64,000 nt of DNA from Halocaridina rubra (Eukaryota; Arthropoda; Malacostraca; Decapoda; Atyidae), in assembly GCA_037179515.1 (NCBI GenBank), contig JAXCGZ010005750.1, positions 10,001 through 74,000 on the forward strand, read 5' to 3'. The notes under the pieces are model-generated. The model saw only the letters and a program-made list of their open reading frames with translations, was not told where the DNA came from and did not search any database. Position 1 is the first letter of the stretch. Each line of letters opens with the position of its first letter. This document shows positions 21,679 through 33,479 of the stretch, piece after piece. The position numbers and the translations under genes are program-made.

Positions 21679-22894
21679 ATGGCTTGTGTTCAACCTGCTG
21701 TCTACGCAACGGCAGACGACGGTAAAGATCTTCTGACGCCGTTGCTTGAGGCCCTAACTCTCGAGCCTAAATACCAGCCTTCCTTGGCACTTCCCCACGC
21801 TGCCAAGGTAAGAAAATTCTATTTAATATGTGAGAATTTTTCCCTGCTTTTATTAAGAGGAAATGGCTTGGTGTTATTAATTACTGCAAGTAGCCTAATG
21901 TGGCCCGTAAAAGTATAATTTTTACCAGCGAAATTGAACCATTTCTTAATACCAGCCTTTAATGTGAGAATTTTCCCCATGAAATGGGTTGGCAATATTA
22001 ATTACCGCAAATAATGAAATGTGGCCCGTAATAGTAAAATTATGATTTTTACCAGCGAAATCGAACCATTTCTTAAGTTTTTGAGGTTTCGTTTATATGA
22101 TAAACCGCTTGGTAAAACGGTAAATGTATACTTCCACACCCTCAAGTTGATAATTGACAAAACATTAAAAACTACATCACGTATCCTAACTGGAGCAAAC
22201 TAAACTTGACTGAAAACTTATTGTAGCAAAACCGTTCAGAACACCCATTACGACACTTATTTTTTTGTACATCATGATTTTGTTTGTACCCAATAGCAAT
22301 GCCCTTGGAATATTAATCTTGGCGGGTATAGCCAAAATATGGCACATTCAAGTAATTGTTCTTTATTACTACTTAAGTGTTAGCACTATCAGGCTTGTGA
22401 GCTTTGGATAATTGAAAAAAAAAATCGAAAACTATAATTCTTTACCTATCTGAAAGTAAATATACCTAACAAATTTAACTTATTAAAATAGAAAACATTA
22501 ATTTGAGTTATAAATGTCTTAAAAAGACACATGATTCCTAACGGGAGTAATTAAACTACACGAAACCAAACCTAACTTATCAGAATAGTTAAAAAAAAAA
22601 TCATGAGATTTACTGGAAAACAAAAATGTCAGTTATAAATTCAGTGGGGTGTGAAAATCGATATTTACCGAATCCGTATTTTAATATTACCTACTCACGA
22701 AGAAGAATTGTAAATATTTATCGTGTAAAAGCAATTTTATTTTACACTTGCTTTTATAAAATCACTTATTCATAACATTATTAATGCCTGACATTGCAAT
22801 TCATTCAAATTATTTTATCTCGAGAAGAACTTTTGGGTGAGTGGGTTTGGCTGCTGTGTATTTGAAATTAAAGGGCTGTTCCCTATAGCCGAGC

Positions 22895-22990
<96 letters not shown>

Positions 22991-25900
22991 GAGTGTGCCT
23001 GTTGATGGAGCTATTCAAAGTGAAATGAAATGATGTAAAAACGCAAATCTGAGTTGTGATATTTGGGAATTAGGTTTCGAAGATTTTTTTCTTTTGCCAT
23101 CTCAAAAGTTTGTTCTATTCAGGGAGTCTACGGATTGTAGTAGTGAAACTATGGCGATCAGATGTTAAAATCCATTACATGCTCAATGGATACTCTTGAC
23201 AATATTTGTCATTGATAGATAATTGAGCTAATGTTCTGGTTTGCATATAATATTTTTTGGTGATATTCAGAGATTTTCATTCAGCTAGCTTTTCAAATTA
23301 TTATACATAAAGCATACACAGTGTCCTTGTATGCTAAACAGGCACTACCTAACTTATTAACAACTGGAGATATGAAAATGTTAAATGTGGAGTCATGTGT
23401 CTTTAGGATCAGAAAACAAATGTATTATATTCTAATACAGCTTTATAATGCCAAGTACAGTATATGTTGTGGTAATGTTTAGTAGAGAGGTACTGTACAT
23501 ACAAAATATCAACTTACGAACAATTCAGGATATGAATTGCCCTTCGGAGTGTAACTCGTAAGTTTTGAAGCGTTTTTATATGTAAATGATATTCTGGGGG
23601 CTGCAAAAGCATTATTAAATCTGGTTTGAGACAGTTCAAATAATGTGAAGTGCATTAAAGATGAAAAACGTGGTAGAGAACCTCAGTAATATGTTAAATG
23701 TGTGCATAAGTGATCAGATAAGTGGTTATTGAAATTCAGTACCTCAGAATGTAGATTACAATAGTGAGAATGGGAAACATTACAATAAAACTCATGTTTC
23801 GGTGTTTAATAGCAGGTGTTGGGTGGCTAATGAGATTTAATTCTTCAAATTATGAAGTATTGAGAATGGGCAAAGTTTTTTTTTTTTAACCTTTATTTCC
23901 ATTTCATTACAATGGGTATTCGTCAGCCAGGGCAAGCCCCAACCCCCCACTGTGATGTCCAACCACAGCAGTTCCTGCCAGTAAACAGCTTAAACTCTCG
24001 GTCTTGGACGGGGACCGATCTTTCGACCTCGTGAATGCGAAGCCAGCGCGTTACCACTGTACTAGTCCAGAGCAAGAGGGTATAAATAATAAATAAACCT
24101 TTATTTCCATTATACTATGGGTATTCGTCAGCTGGGGCAAGCCCCCCCACTGTGGTGCCCAGCCACAGCAGTAACCTGGAAGTAAACAGCTTAAACTCTT
24201 GGTCTTGGACGGGAACCGATCTCTCGACCTCGTGAATGCGAAGACAGTGCGTTACCACTATACTAGCCAGAGGTTAATGAAAAAACCAGGAGTCGTTTCG
24301 GCATATTCGTCTCGGGAAGTTCTTATATATCTTATATTAAAGGCAGCATAGCTTTCTTCAATGTAAAGGTGGCCTTCAGGCATATGAAAAAATAAATGTT
24401 CAGAAATAATCACAGTATGTGACTTTGTGTTAAGCCTAAGTAATGCAGCACCCTTGTGGAATCCGTACCTAAAATACCTAAATGAAATTAAAGAAAGTTC
24501 AGAGACATACTGTGAAACTGCCAACAAAAATGCTAAATATCTTATGAGGAAAGGCTGAAGGACTAACACCTACCACCCCTTGAAGCCTTAAGGAAGACGT
24601 GTATATGATAAAGGTTTTTAAATTCTTTCTTGGTTTTTACGGAATTGATAGTGATACTTTTAAATGGGTTGTTCTCGTAACTGGAGGTCATTGTTTGAGT
24701 ATTCTTTTAAGAAGACTTCTTGCAGATGCAAGAAAGTACTTTTTTGGTGTAAGGACAGTTGATAATTGGAATTCATAAAGCAAAGAAATGGTAATTGCTA
24801 AATGCGTTCATATTATTAAGGATTAGTGCTAGTAAAGAAAAGTTTACCTTGAGACATGAGTTACGAGCATAGGGCACATCCCTCTAAGCACAATCAGGTA
24901 AATATGCACACAATCTTTGTGTTTTGAATAGATGAGTATTTTTAATGTCTAGATTGTGTTTAATACCTTTAAACGATATATATATTGCACACTTGCTCTT
25001 TACAATTTGGTTCCAATATATGGACTAGTCTTGCTGTCATTTGCTTGTTACTTGATGCTCTTTATTGCACTTTCAGTTTATATAGGTAGCTCAGTGATAG
25101 AATGCACAATTTGGGAAGTGATTAGATGTGTCAGATTGATCTCACCACGGGGCCTTGGAATAAAAGCTCCAGTAAAACTATATTCAACCCCATTTGAAAG
25201 GAGACTTAATTGTTACATATAATGGTGCTCAATATTTTTCATTCACGTAGTACGCCTATGATGTTAGGTATTAAGGTTATGCATGTCAAGGTAACCTCAT
25301 GTTCACAGCAAAGTACAGTATTTTGCATGATTTCATGATATTTTTTGACCATCAAAAGTTTTTTCTATGAATGTTGTCTAATTAATTCATATATAGACAG
25401 TTATGTTCAGTTGAAATTTTTTGAAATAGTTCAAGACATTAATAATGTATGCAGTATACAATTATTGATACAAATATGAAGTTGGGATGTAACCTATGCC
25501 CTGCTCTATAATATCATTCCAGATTGAGATATTTTACATTTTTTTACACTGTAAAATATTAAATATAATTACTTGATTGCTCAGCGTAATATCCGCCTCA
25601 TTGTTTACACCTGATAAGAAGTGTGTATTTTTAAATATGCTGCTTTCTTTAGTCATGGAATAGTTTTTTAAGATCACGAATTAAATTCAAAAGATATGAT
25701 TGTTCCCACTTTCATGGATGTATGTTTGTTGTAAATATTTTGATTAGTTTTGTGATCTTTCTCGTCATAGGATTAATGGAGTAGTTAGATCTTTGAATAG
25801 CTATATTTATTCTTTCATGTTCAGTTGATTTTGTCTGCAATACCTGTGATGAAAGTTTCAATACTGCAGATATACATGTTAATGTCTATCACTGTTTGTT

Positions 25901-28900
25901 TTTATATTTAATATTAATGATGTAACTTTAAATACACACCATTTGTTTATAAGAAAAAGGAAGGTCAAAATGGATGTGGATGGATTGTGTGAATGAAGAT
26001 TGAAGGGAGAAAGGGTTGAATGATCATCAGATGCAATACCCAGAACTAAGGAGGAACCTAGTCAGGAACCCCCACCTCACAGAGATGTGGGAATGAGAGT
26101 AGAGAAAGAAGACGTGTTTTATTAGGTTACATTTGTAGTTCAGTATTTTTTTTTTCTGCTGCCTTTGGGTGTTAAATTCATTATATACAGGACATTGGTT
26201 GTCGATCAGTGGTAACAGGATGTCTTTATAAGGTACTGTATTTGATAGTTTATGGATTGAGACGCTTGGCGCAGTGGGTTGATCGCTCGACCTTGGAAGT
26301 GACAAATCGTATTTGAGCCCAGCCTGGTACATTAGAAACTGCATCCAGCCTTTAGTCCCGAGCTCTAACCTCTATTATGTCCTCTTTCGTTTGAATGGCA
26401 ATTAATAGTGACCTAGAAAGAAACAAACACGCTAGTTTTGATAGTTTATGAATACATTAGACTGTTTAAGTAATAATATTTTCTTTTAACAGCAGGATGG
26501 TGGCGAGATCAGCATGAAGATGCGAAATGGGTCGGCTCATGTTCTGCGATGTCTAAAGGTCTGGTATGACCTTCCACCTGACACCTTTTTCAACGCAGTT
26601 AACATCATGGATCGATTCCTTACAAGGATGAAAGTGAGTATGAAATTTACTCTATGACAATGGATATACTGTATTTACTTTATATGAAATGGTACAATAT
26701 GCAAATGTTAGCTTCTTATACCAATATACGAAATCTGAATAGAGTACAAGACTTTTTTTTCTTTCTTTTCTAGGCACAACCAAAGCATTTGTCTTGCATT
26801 GCTGTGAGTGCATTCCATCTCTCATGCCAGTTTACACGTGGGTACAGCCATTTGCGGGATGTACCTCAGGTGGTGCCTGATGGCAGAGATCTTACAACCA
26901 TCTCTCAATGCAAGTGCTCATCGGGTGACGTAACTCGCATGGAGCGTATTATTATGGATAAACTGGCTTCGGATTTACGCTGCCAGCCACCCATTACGCC
27001 CCTCACTCTTCTCCGCCTCCTCTATGCTGCTCATGCCCATCTGGCTGCCCCACACCTTGACCAAGCATTGTCTTCACCATCACCATTGTCCCCATCTCTA
27101 ACAACCTTGATTCATAAGCTGGAAATTGTGGAGTGTGATGGTGCTGCAGCCACATTTCGCCCCTCTGAACTTGCACTCGCTCTTTTGACTTTGGAACTGA
27201 GGCATGATACTGCCAACAAACAACTCCATCTTGCTTGTATTGATCACTTGAAAAATATATGCAAGGTAAGATTTTACGTAGTAATTCACCAAATTTATTT
27301 ATCTTTTAAAACCCATGTGGGGGTGTTAGGAATGGTATCCAAACTTAATTCCCTAAGTACAGCCTGTCTTTGTCTACCTCAACTCGAATGGGGATAAATA
27401 GTACCACATAAAACGGCAAACAACTTCCAAAATCCATATCTCAAAGAAATTGATGGGGGGGCCACGCTATTTAAAAGAGTTATAAGATAAGAACATTCTA
27501 CTGTGCTGTCATCTAGTAGCAGCCATATTTTTACAGAATAATGAGGAAGATATCTAGGGTGTAAGTATCACTGCATGTCAAAAGAGGCAACTCAGTGCAT
27601 GTGCTCTTCCAATTTTTTTTTTTTTCACTCTGTACCAACATATCCATCTTTTGTCTTACAAACTTGCAATTATTGTCCTCCCTTAGTATCGTTCTGGTCG
27701 GAGAAATCCTTGAATCTTCTTGTTTGGAAAATTCAAAGGGAGGATTTGCAGTACCTTCACTCCACCTCGTTAATTACAGTTTCATGACGCAGAGGAGCAC
27801 ATGAATGCTATTTTTGTCCCTTGTACATGGAGGTGGAATTGGAAAATACTGAGTAGGCAAGAGGGAACTATGGGAGGCAGCGATTGGACGTCCCAGTTGA
27901 ATAGAATTATATCCCAGGTGATTAGGGAAAATATATATTGCCAGAGCAGCCTGAAAGGAATAAAAGAATGTGAGGCTGCCAGTTCTTTCCTCTACAAGGA
28001 TGTTGTTTGTTGTTTTGTCACTGTTAATCCCCATTCAAAGGGTAATGTATGCAGACAGCATTGAACTGGGGATTTAAGGCTGGATTTATTTCTTAACGCC
28101 TGTTTTCGTCTCAAACGCGGGTTTGTCACTTTCCAATTTGAATGATCTAGCTAATACGCTACTATGTGCTGGGTTTAAGAAGCTCAGGTTGCCTTATTTT
28201 CTCAATTGTGATCACTGCTAGGAAGTAGAGGGAATTGTCTTGCCTGTTTTCCATACAATGAGCACAAAATAAAATTATCTATTTACTTTTATTTTGGTTT
28301 CTCATAGATTGGTGATGATAGCTTCAGTCAATGTCAGAAAGTGGTGGCTGAGCTTATGGATCAGTATGAAAACCAGAGACACTCACCACACCGCCAGCGC
28401 TTGGTCTGGAAGCTCTCAAATAGAACTCTGCGTCAGTTGAGGCCCACCGATAAGTTCACTACTAGGCTGCCAACTATTGTTGAAATGCAAGGTCCAGTAC
28501 ATCCTCCTATCATAAGGCCAAGGTTGGTATTCCAGTTTTAAATTGTCTTTGTTATTATTTCTACCTCGTGTGTTGATTACGTTATTATAGTTTTATAAAG
28601 TTATTGGATTTTATCATTTGCTAATAATAAGTAATTTAGCTCATGAGGAGGTTGCCATGAGACTTAGCGGAGGGGACAAACCATCTACGGCTTTTGGTTT
28701 CATGGCCAAATATCCTAACCCATTTACCCTTCAGGTTACCCAGGTAGGGTAGAGGTGGTGAATTACGGCAACCCTTTATCCCCAAGGAGCTAAGAGGAGT
28801 GATCATGTTGTACTAATTTCTGTTGAATGTGTGTTTTGACTTGGCCATTTTATGTTAATTTTGCTAATAAAAATCTTTTCTATTTTTAGGATGGATAGTG

Positions 28901-29100
28901 AAAGCTCTGAGATGTACTCTTCATCCTCTGAGGAAGAGATGGACTATGACTATGATTACGATGAGGAGTTTCCACCACTGCCAGCCCCAGCAACCTCTTT
29001 GAAATCTCCTAGGAAATCCCCCAGCCAGTCCCCGCATAAGAAAATTCCTTCATTCCTTCCATATCCACAAATTAACCGGAAACATAACCGCATGGCATAA
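21679..29100 (+). CDS. CycG: Cyclin G (G1/G2 type), five coding exons
   Basis: Coding exons are 21679-21807, 26493-26633, 26774-27265, 28308-28522 and 28890-29100 (1188 nt, 395 aa plus stop). All introns are GT-AG and phases join without error. The ATG at 21679 has AAGG before it. The cyclin box starts in exon 2 ([12 protein letters not shown], residues 79-90) and continues in exon 3 ([25 protein letters not shown]). Exon 4 carries the cyclin G signature [11 protein letters not shown]...RLPTIVEM (residues 288-314), close to vertebrate cyclin G1. Cyclin G proteins are atypical cyclins tied to p53/Mdm2, PP2A and cell-cycle arrest; that role is inferred from family. Residues 329-353 are very acidic and Ser/Tyr-rich, and three Ser-Pro sites follow at 365, 369 and 373. 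Vertebrate G1 is shorter (about 295 aa). Confidence 0.93.
21770..22078 (+). repeat. Tandem duplication across the cyclin G exon 1/intron 1 boundary
   Basis: Copy 1 (21770-21947) starts inside exon 1 at AATACCAGCCTT and runs through intron sequence to CCATTTCTTAAT. Copy 2 (21948-22078) repeats it with about 47 bp missing: the exon end and its GTAAG donor. Shared phrases include TGTGGCCCGTAA and TTTTTACCAGCGAAAT. Confidence 0.85.
22079..22890. other. Cyclin G intron 1, AT-rich, no recognised element
   Basis: No coding frame, repeat family or structure recognised up to the CT array. Confidence 0.4.
22894..22988. repeat. (CT)n microsatellite in cyclin G intron 1
   Basis: About 95 bp of pure CT. 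Confidence 0.95.
23445..23580. repeat. Candidate Tigger-like MITE (family E), diverged
   Basis: TATCAACTTACGAACAATTC and GTAACTCGTAAGTTTTG resemble the better copies at 43400 and 52800, whose ends look like pogo/Tigger inverted termini. Weak copy. Confidence 0.4.
23590..23885 (+). mobile_element. Decayed LINE reverse-transcriptase fragment
   Basis: Translation with frame changes gives [11 protein letters not shown] near 23725, matching KWLMKFNTSKC of the LINE at 16498, with a degraded stretch before it where the active-site region should lie. Many stops. It probably belongs with the C-terminal remnant at 24330, the two being split by SINE insertions. Confidence 0.5.
23891..24067 (-). mobile_element. 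tRNA-derived SINE, family 3 (copy a)
   Basis: The minus-strand head CTGGACTAGTACAGTGGTAACGC is A-box-like, and CGAGGTCGAAAGATCGGTCC is B-box-like. The body ends AATGGAAATAAAGGTT plus poly-A. The next copy follows within 30 bp. Confidence 0.85.
24092..24275 (-). mobile_element. tRNA-derived SINE, family 3 (copy b)
   Basis: Same orientation and structure as the copy just upstream, with a tail ending GGTTTATTTATTATT. The two sit head-to-tail. Confidence 0.85.
24330..24907 (+). mobile_element. Decayed LINE C-terminus and 3' tail
   Basis: Frame-shifted translation shows [20 protein letters not shown] and [16 protein letters not shown], the C-terminal blocks of the LINE at 16498. The 3' tail CACAATCAGGTAAAT (about 24888-24903) corresponds to the CACAATTAGGTAATC tail of the younger copies. 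Several stops, so old and inactive. Confidence 0.7.
24910..26258. other. Cyclin G intron 1, no recognised element
   Basis: AT-rich sequence. The open frames (for example 24956-25222) lack codon structure or recognisable motifs. Confidence 0.4.
26260..26425 (+). mobile_element. tRNA-derived SINE, family 2
   Basis: Head TTGGCGCAGTGGGTTGATCGC, degenerate B box, then the family body CATCCAGCCTTTAGTCCCGAGCTC and an end near AATTAATAGTGAC. It lies just upstream of cyclin G exon 2. Confidence 0.7.
27310..27425 (+). mobile_element. SINE family 2, 5'-truncated
   Basis: GTGTTAGGAATGGTATCCAAAC, CTCAACTCGAATGGGGATAA and AAAACGGCAAACAAC are body motifs of the family. The tRNA head is missing. Confidence 0.75.
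28026..28165 (-). mobile_element. SINE family 2, reverse orientation
   Basis: AATCCCCATTCAAAGGG and GGGGATTTAAGGCTGGAT are reverse complements of the family body. It sits in cyclin G intron 3. Confidence 0.65.
28655..28812 (-). repeat. Interspersed repeat family G
   Basis: The reverse complement contains ACTCCTCTTAGCTCCTTGGGGATAAAGGG and CTACCTGGG..., shared with 53580-53780 and, more weakly, 45540-45690. Class unknown. It is in cyclin G intron 4. Confidence 0.6.
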
Positions 29101-29781
29101 TTTAAGTATACAGACGGCAAAACTGTGAAACGAGGTTTGATAGTACTTCAACATCAGTTAAGATAGGGTATGTTTGTTTGCCTTTACATTAGGAAAAGAA
29201 AGTTTTTGTTTAGTTCCTATACTGTATGTGCAGTCTGAATGCTAGAAAGCCAAGTTTTTTCTTTTATGCTTAGGGGTCAAGCTATGACCCATGGCCAATA
29301 TAGTCGTGTGTAAGGCTCCAGTAATATATGTTGCTGGTATTCTTGTTCAATTGATGTTATGACCTCTGCAGATTTACTGAACTGCACAAAGCTTTGATTA
29401 TGAGAGCATGTAAAAGTGCTCTGCCCTTCCCAGAACAACACATAGGTGTTCTGCTTTATTCATTTTCAAGACAACTTCCTCTATTTCCAACTTGAACTTA
29501 TAAGTACTTCTTTTTCCTATTTCAAGGATATACTTTTTTTTTTTTTTTTAACTATTAAGTGATAATTTGAAGGAGTATATGATTTTAAAGTTTGTGTATG
29601 ACTACTATTTTCTCTTGCTTTTTCGCTCTCTAGAAGTAAAGTATAGAACTCTGAATGGTCATATTAATGACCATTTCTTTTAACTGTCCTTGAATGGATC
29701 TTTTATTGTGTCATTTACCTTCGTATAATATTTGCAGTAGGATATTTGAATGTCATGTATGAACTTTAGTGGGAAAAATTT

Positions 29782-29787
29782 AATAAA
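29782..29787 (+). other. Candidate cyclin G polyadenylation signal
   Basis: AATAAA about 680 bp after the stop codon, followed by a GT-rich stretch (GTTCGTGATAGTGTATTG). The interval 29101-29780 shows no other gene and is the likely 3' UTR. Confidence 0.5.
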
Positions 29788-30276
29788 AACATATAATTAC
29801 AAAAAATTACAAAAATATTTCTTTATTGGATGTTCGTGATAGTGTATTGTAGCTTTACTCCACATCTCCTTCAAGAAAAAAGTACAAAAAAATCATAAAA
29901 TTATAAAACAAATACTGTACTAACATGTAGGGTTAATAGCTTTTCTTTCCGTTTATTCACTAATAATCTCTTTGGGTAGTCTATATATTTGCCTGACTGT
30001 GAAATCTAAAATGGAGGTGGTGATTTTTTTCCTGGCTATATTAGATGGGACAGGTTTACCAATTACATTCAAAAGCTACACTAGTCCCTAGTCAGTATTG
30101 TAATGTGCCGTGAACAGGGCTCTCCCTGTCAGTGTTGTAACATCTTTTAGCAAAGCTACAAGTACATTGGTAAATTGACCTTTGTATAATGTGATCTTTG
30201 TCATAGCAACACTTGACGTGATGTGTTATTTGTAGAACACAAGGCTGTGATAACCAACAGACATTGTCTGTTTTTC

Positions 30277-30281
<5 letters not shown>

Positions 30282-30353
<72 letters not shown>

Positions 30354-30364
30354 ATATATATATA
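30282..30364. repeat. (TA)n microsatellite
   Basis: About 80 bp of TA with one phase shift. Confidence 0.95.
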
Positions 30365-32280
30365 ATATGTACTATACTTGGGGACCAAGCTCCTCCTCCT
30401 GTGACCTGTTAAAAGAGCAGTGGATCATTAGAACACCTTGGGTAATATAATACCTGCTTCAGGAGATACACCTCCAAAGAGAACAGTATATACCCTGAGA
30501 GGTGCCACAGTTGGTGGTGGTTGTCCCCTACAGGGAGAGCGAAGTTCAGTTAGATATTGGTACAGTGGTGGCTGCTGGGTAGTGTAGTTGGGACACCTTC
30601 GAGCGATGGACACCCTTTTGGGGCGACGAGTCGCGGAGGTACCCTATCTCCACCGCTCCTGCACATCGGCATCAGAGCTGTTATTACCTGTTTATTGTAT
30701 TATATTATGGGGAAACTTGAGTTGTTGCTACTTGAGCCATGGAACAACTCCCATGCTATTGAACGTGTACCTGCCAGTTAAAGATAGAATTCAGAAATTG
30801 ACTGGTGCTGGGCTGTTAGACAAGAGTCAGGCCTTAGTGCAAAGTTTTTCTGTGACTATTTATTTATGATTGTAATTATCTTGTACATTTGATTTCAAAG
30901 CCTATTTTAAGTTAAGAGGTTCTGTGTTGATGGGATGAAGCCCTCTTAAAAAATTCTGTAATTGATATTAGACCAAGACGGCAGCAGCGTCTTAGGAGTC
31001 TATTGAACATTTTCACCTCCTGCATTTTCCCCCCTCCCCATATGGAAGTCCCAGAAGAAGGCTATTTTTTGTTTAGGGGTGTGAAAAAGTAAACATAATT
31101 ATGTAATACCTTCTGCCAAACCATACGTGTTGCTTTGGTCCCAATATTGAGTAATAACACCTTATGATTTTGTAATGCCCCCTTGTATTACCATCATATT
31201 TATTGTTTGCTGTAGATGTGGATTATTTCATATTTTGCTGATATATGTTTGAAGAAATAGCAAGTATTGAATGATCAGCTTTAAATGTATAATTGTGTGT
31301 TGGGACTTTTAATGTTGAAAGTCAGTTATGATTATTTTATTTTATATATATTTTTTTTGGCTTTTGTTTCTTGGATATATGTACAGAATGTTAAGTTATT
31401 TTCAAGTATCAATCAAAGCCTCGGGCATTTGACAACAACCCAAAGAGCAAAAATGTAGTAAATTCTTGAGTTATACACAGTTGTCTAGCCTATCCACAAC
31501 AAAAAATGAAATAAATGATAACATATTTTTTTAATTCAGTCTTTCTTTTATCCATAATATATGATTCAATGCATTTTATATTTTTCCTAAGTCAGTATAC
31601 CCATACAGCACTATCTAGATAAATACCTTATAGCTATATTGACTGAAAAGTAAAATATTGATTTTCCAAGTGATTCTTGATCATTACAAAATTTGCATGA
31701 TCAAAACGTGTATTTGATGTATCACTACAAAAAAAAAAAACAGGACTGTACTTCAAAAGATCACTCGGATTATTTCATTTGCAAGGAAACCATGAAGATT
31801 GGAGGTGATACATCTGATGTTCCCTTCATCTTCCTTCGCAACCCTAGCCATCCATTTTTGAGTCTTGGATCATTCTTAGTCTGGACCATCATCCAGCCAT
31901 GGGTGACTGCCAGAAGTTAATGCTTTTTACAGCTTTGCTTTTTGAGCCATTGGAGTCCTACATACCTTACCACGTCAGAATAAAGATCCATACAGAAGGT
32001 CTCGTACTACATCTGGACAGATCCTCGAGAAATATGCATTTGTATAATAAATTTGAAGTATGTATCAGTTTGTAATTACAGGCAGCTGTATCTAATCTAC
32101 AAATACTCTATAGTTGAAGGTAGCTCAAATCCAAAGTGGTGGTGAAGTGTTAAGTAGTGGCCCCCCCCCCCCCACGAACACTATATACGAGCAAATTTTG
32201 TATCGCCCCCAAATACACGCTTGAGTCCTGAACATGCATGCACATGCACATCCTACCGGGTGACTGCGTGGTTGCTCTCA
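30365..32280. other. Intergenic stretch, no gene seen
   Basis: A GC-richer patch at about 30440-30690 resembles no element I can name. The rest is AT-rich. A poly-C run lies at 32161-32173. Confidence 0.4.
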
Positions 32281-32284
32281 GTTC

Positions 32285-33020
32285 TGCGTTTGTGCCTTTG
32301 CTGTGTTCATGTTCTTTCTTTGTTGTTTACCACTGTTTTGCCTTTGCCTTTACTTTAAGCTAGCCCTTATTATGGCTCCTAAGAAAGTGAAGTGCATTAG
32401 TGACAGTTGCATTAAAAAGCCTAAATGTATAACAATGGAAACGAAGAAAGAAATAATTTCTAAACATGAAAACAGTGTCTGTGTTTCTGATCTCGCCACG
32501 CAGTATAACATGGCGAAATCGACCATCTGTGATATTTTGAAAAATGAAGAGGTCTTTAATGTGGCTAAATGAGTGATTATATTAACGAAGAATAGGTCAC
32601 AGTTGATAGAAGAGGTAGAAAAGTATTTGTTGGTTTAGATAAATGAGAAATAGCTGGCTGGAGATAGTGCTAGTGAGGCTATAATATGCGCTAAGGTTCT
32701 ACAAATACACCATGATAGTAGAGAACACTCCGACTTTTAATGGAGTAAAATTGACTAATTTAAAGCCAGTAGGGACTGCTTTGAAAATTTTTGTCAACGA
32801 AAACTTTTTAGAAATTTTCGGTAAGCGCAGTGATGAGCAGGATTTTATTGAGGCTAATCACTCAGACAAAACTGTGAACAACAGAGCAGTGACCATTTTA
32901 AATGACAATGTGATGTCTCACTTTAGGAAATTATATCAGCAAAGAAAAAAACTAATTTCTCTGGATCGTTTTCTTGTGCCAATAGCCATAGAACCACCTC
33001 CCAAAGGAGAACATTGAGAC
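32285..33020 (+). pseudogene. Degenerate pogo/Tigger-like transposase
   Basis: An ATG at 32372 opens MAPKKVK..., then ETKKEIISKHENS and LATQYNMAKSTICDILKN: the N-terminal helix-turn-helix of Tigger/CENP-B-type transposases. The frame stops at 32572. A second open piece (32712-33017) ends HFRKLYQQRKKLISLDRFLV, like Tigger C-termini. The DDE catalytic core between them is largely deleted, since only about 140 bp separates the two pieces. It cannot encode an active transposase. A candidate terminus, CAGGGGGTCCTCACGATGTA, occurs at about 33424. Confidence 0.75.
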
Positions 33021-33479
33021 AAAACACGAGAAATACAGCCTGTATCTGAGGACTTACCTAACTTATTTCTGGAAGGGGACTCTCCCTCAAAAATGTAGTC
33101 CTCCTCCTCTTCCACCACCATGAAAATGTGCCAGCAACAATCAACGTAAATACAGTACAGTACCATGTTCTATTTTAGTAGAATAGAATTCTTTTCTACT
33201 ATTAATGTAAATTTCCTTTTATAGGTGTAATACATATTAATGATCACATACAATATTTTATTTTGCTCTAATAGTGAGAATTACCAAAGAAAGGTTACTT
33301 AATTTCCTTGATAAGTATTTATTAATAGTAGTGCCGACAAATCCATAGTAAAGAATTGTAATGAACAGTAACTGGACGTCATCCTATCTACCGAAGAGGA
33401 CAAATATGTAAGAAACTATAATACAGGGGGTCCTCACGATGTATCATAACCCAATTTTCCACGTAAGTCGGAACACACC

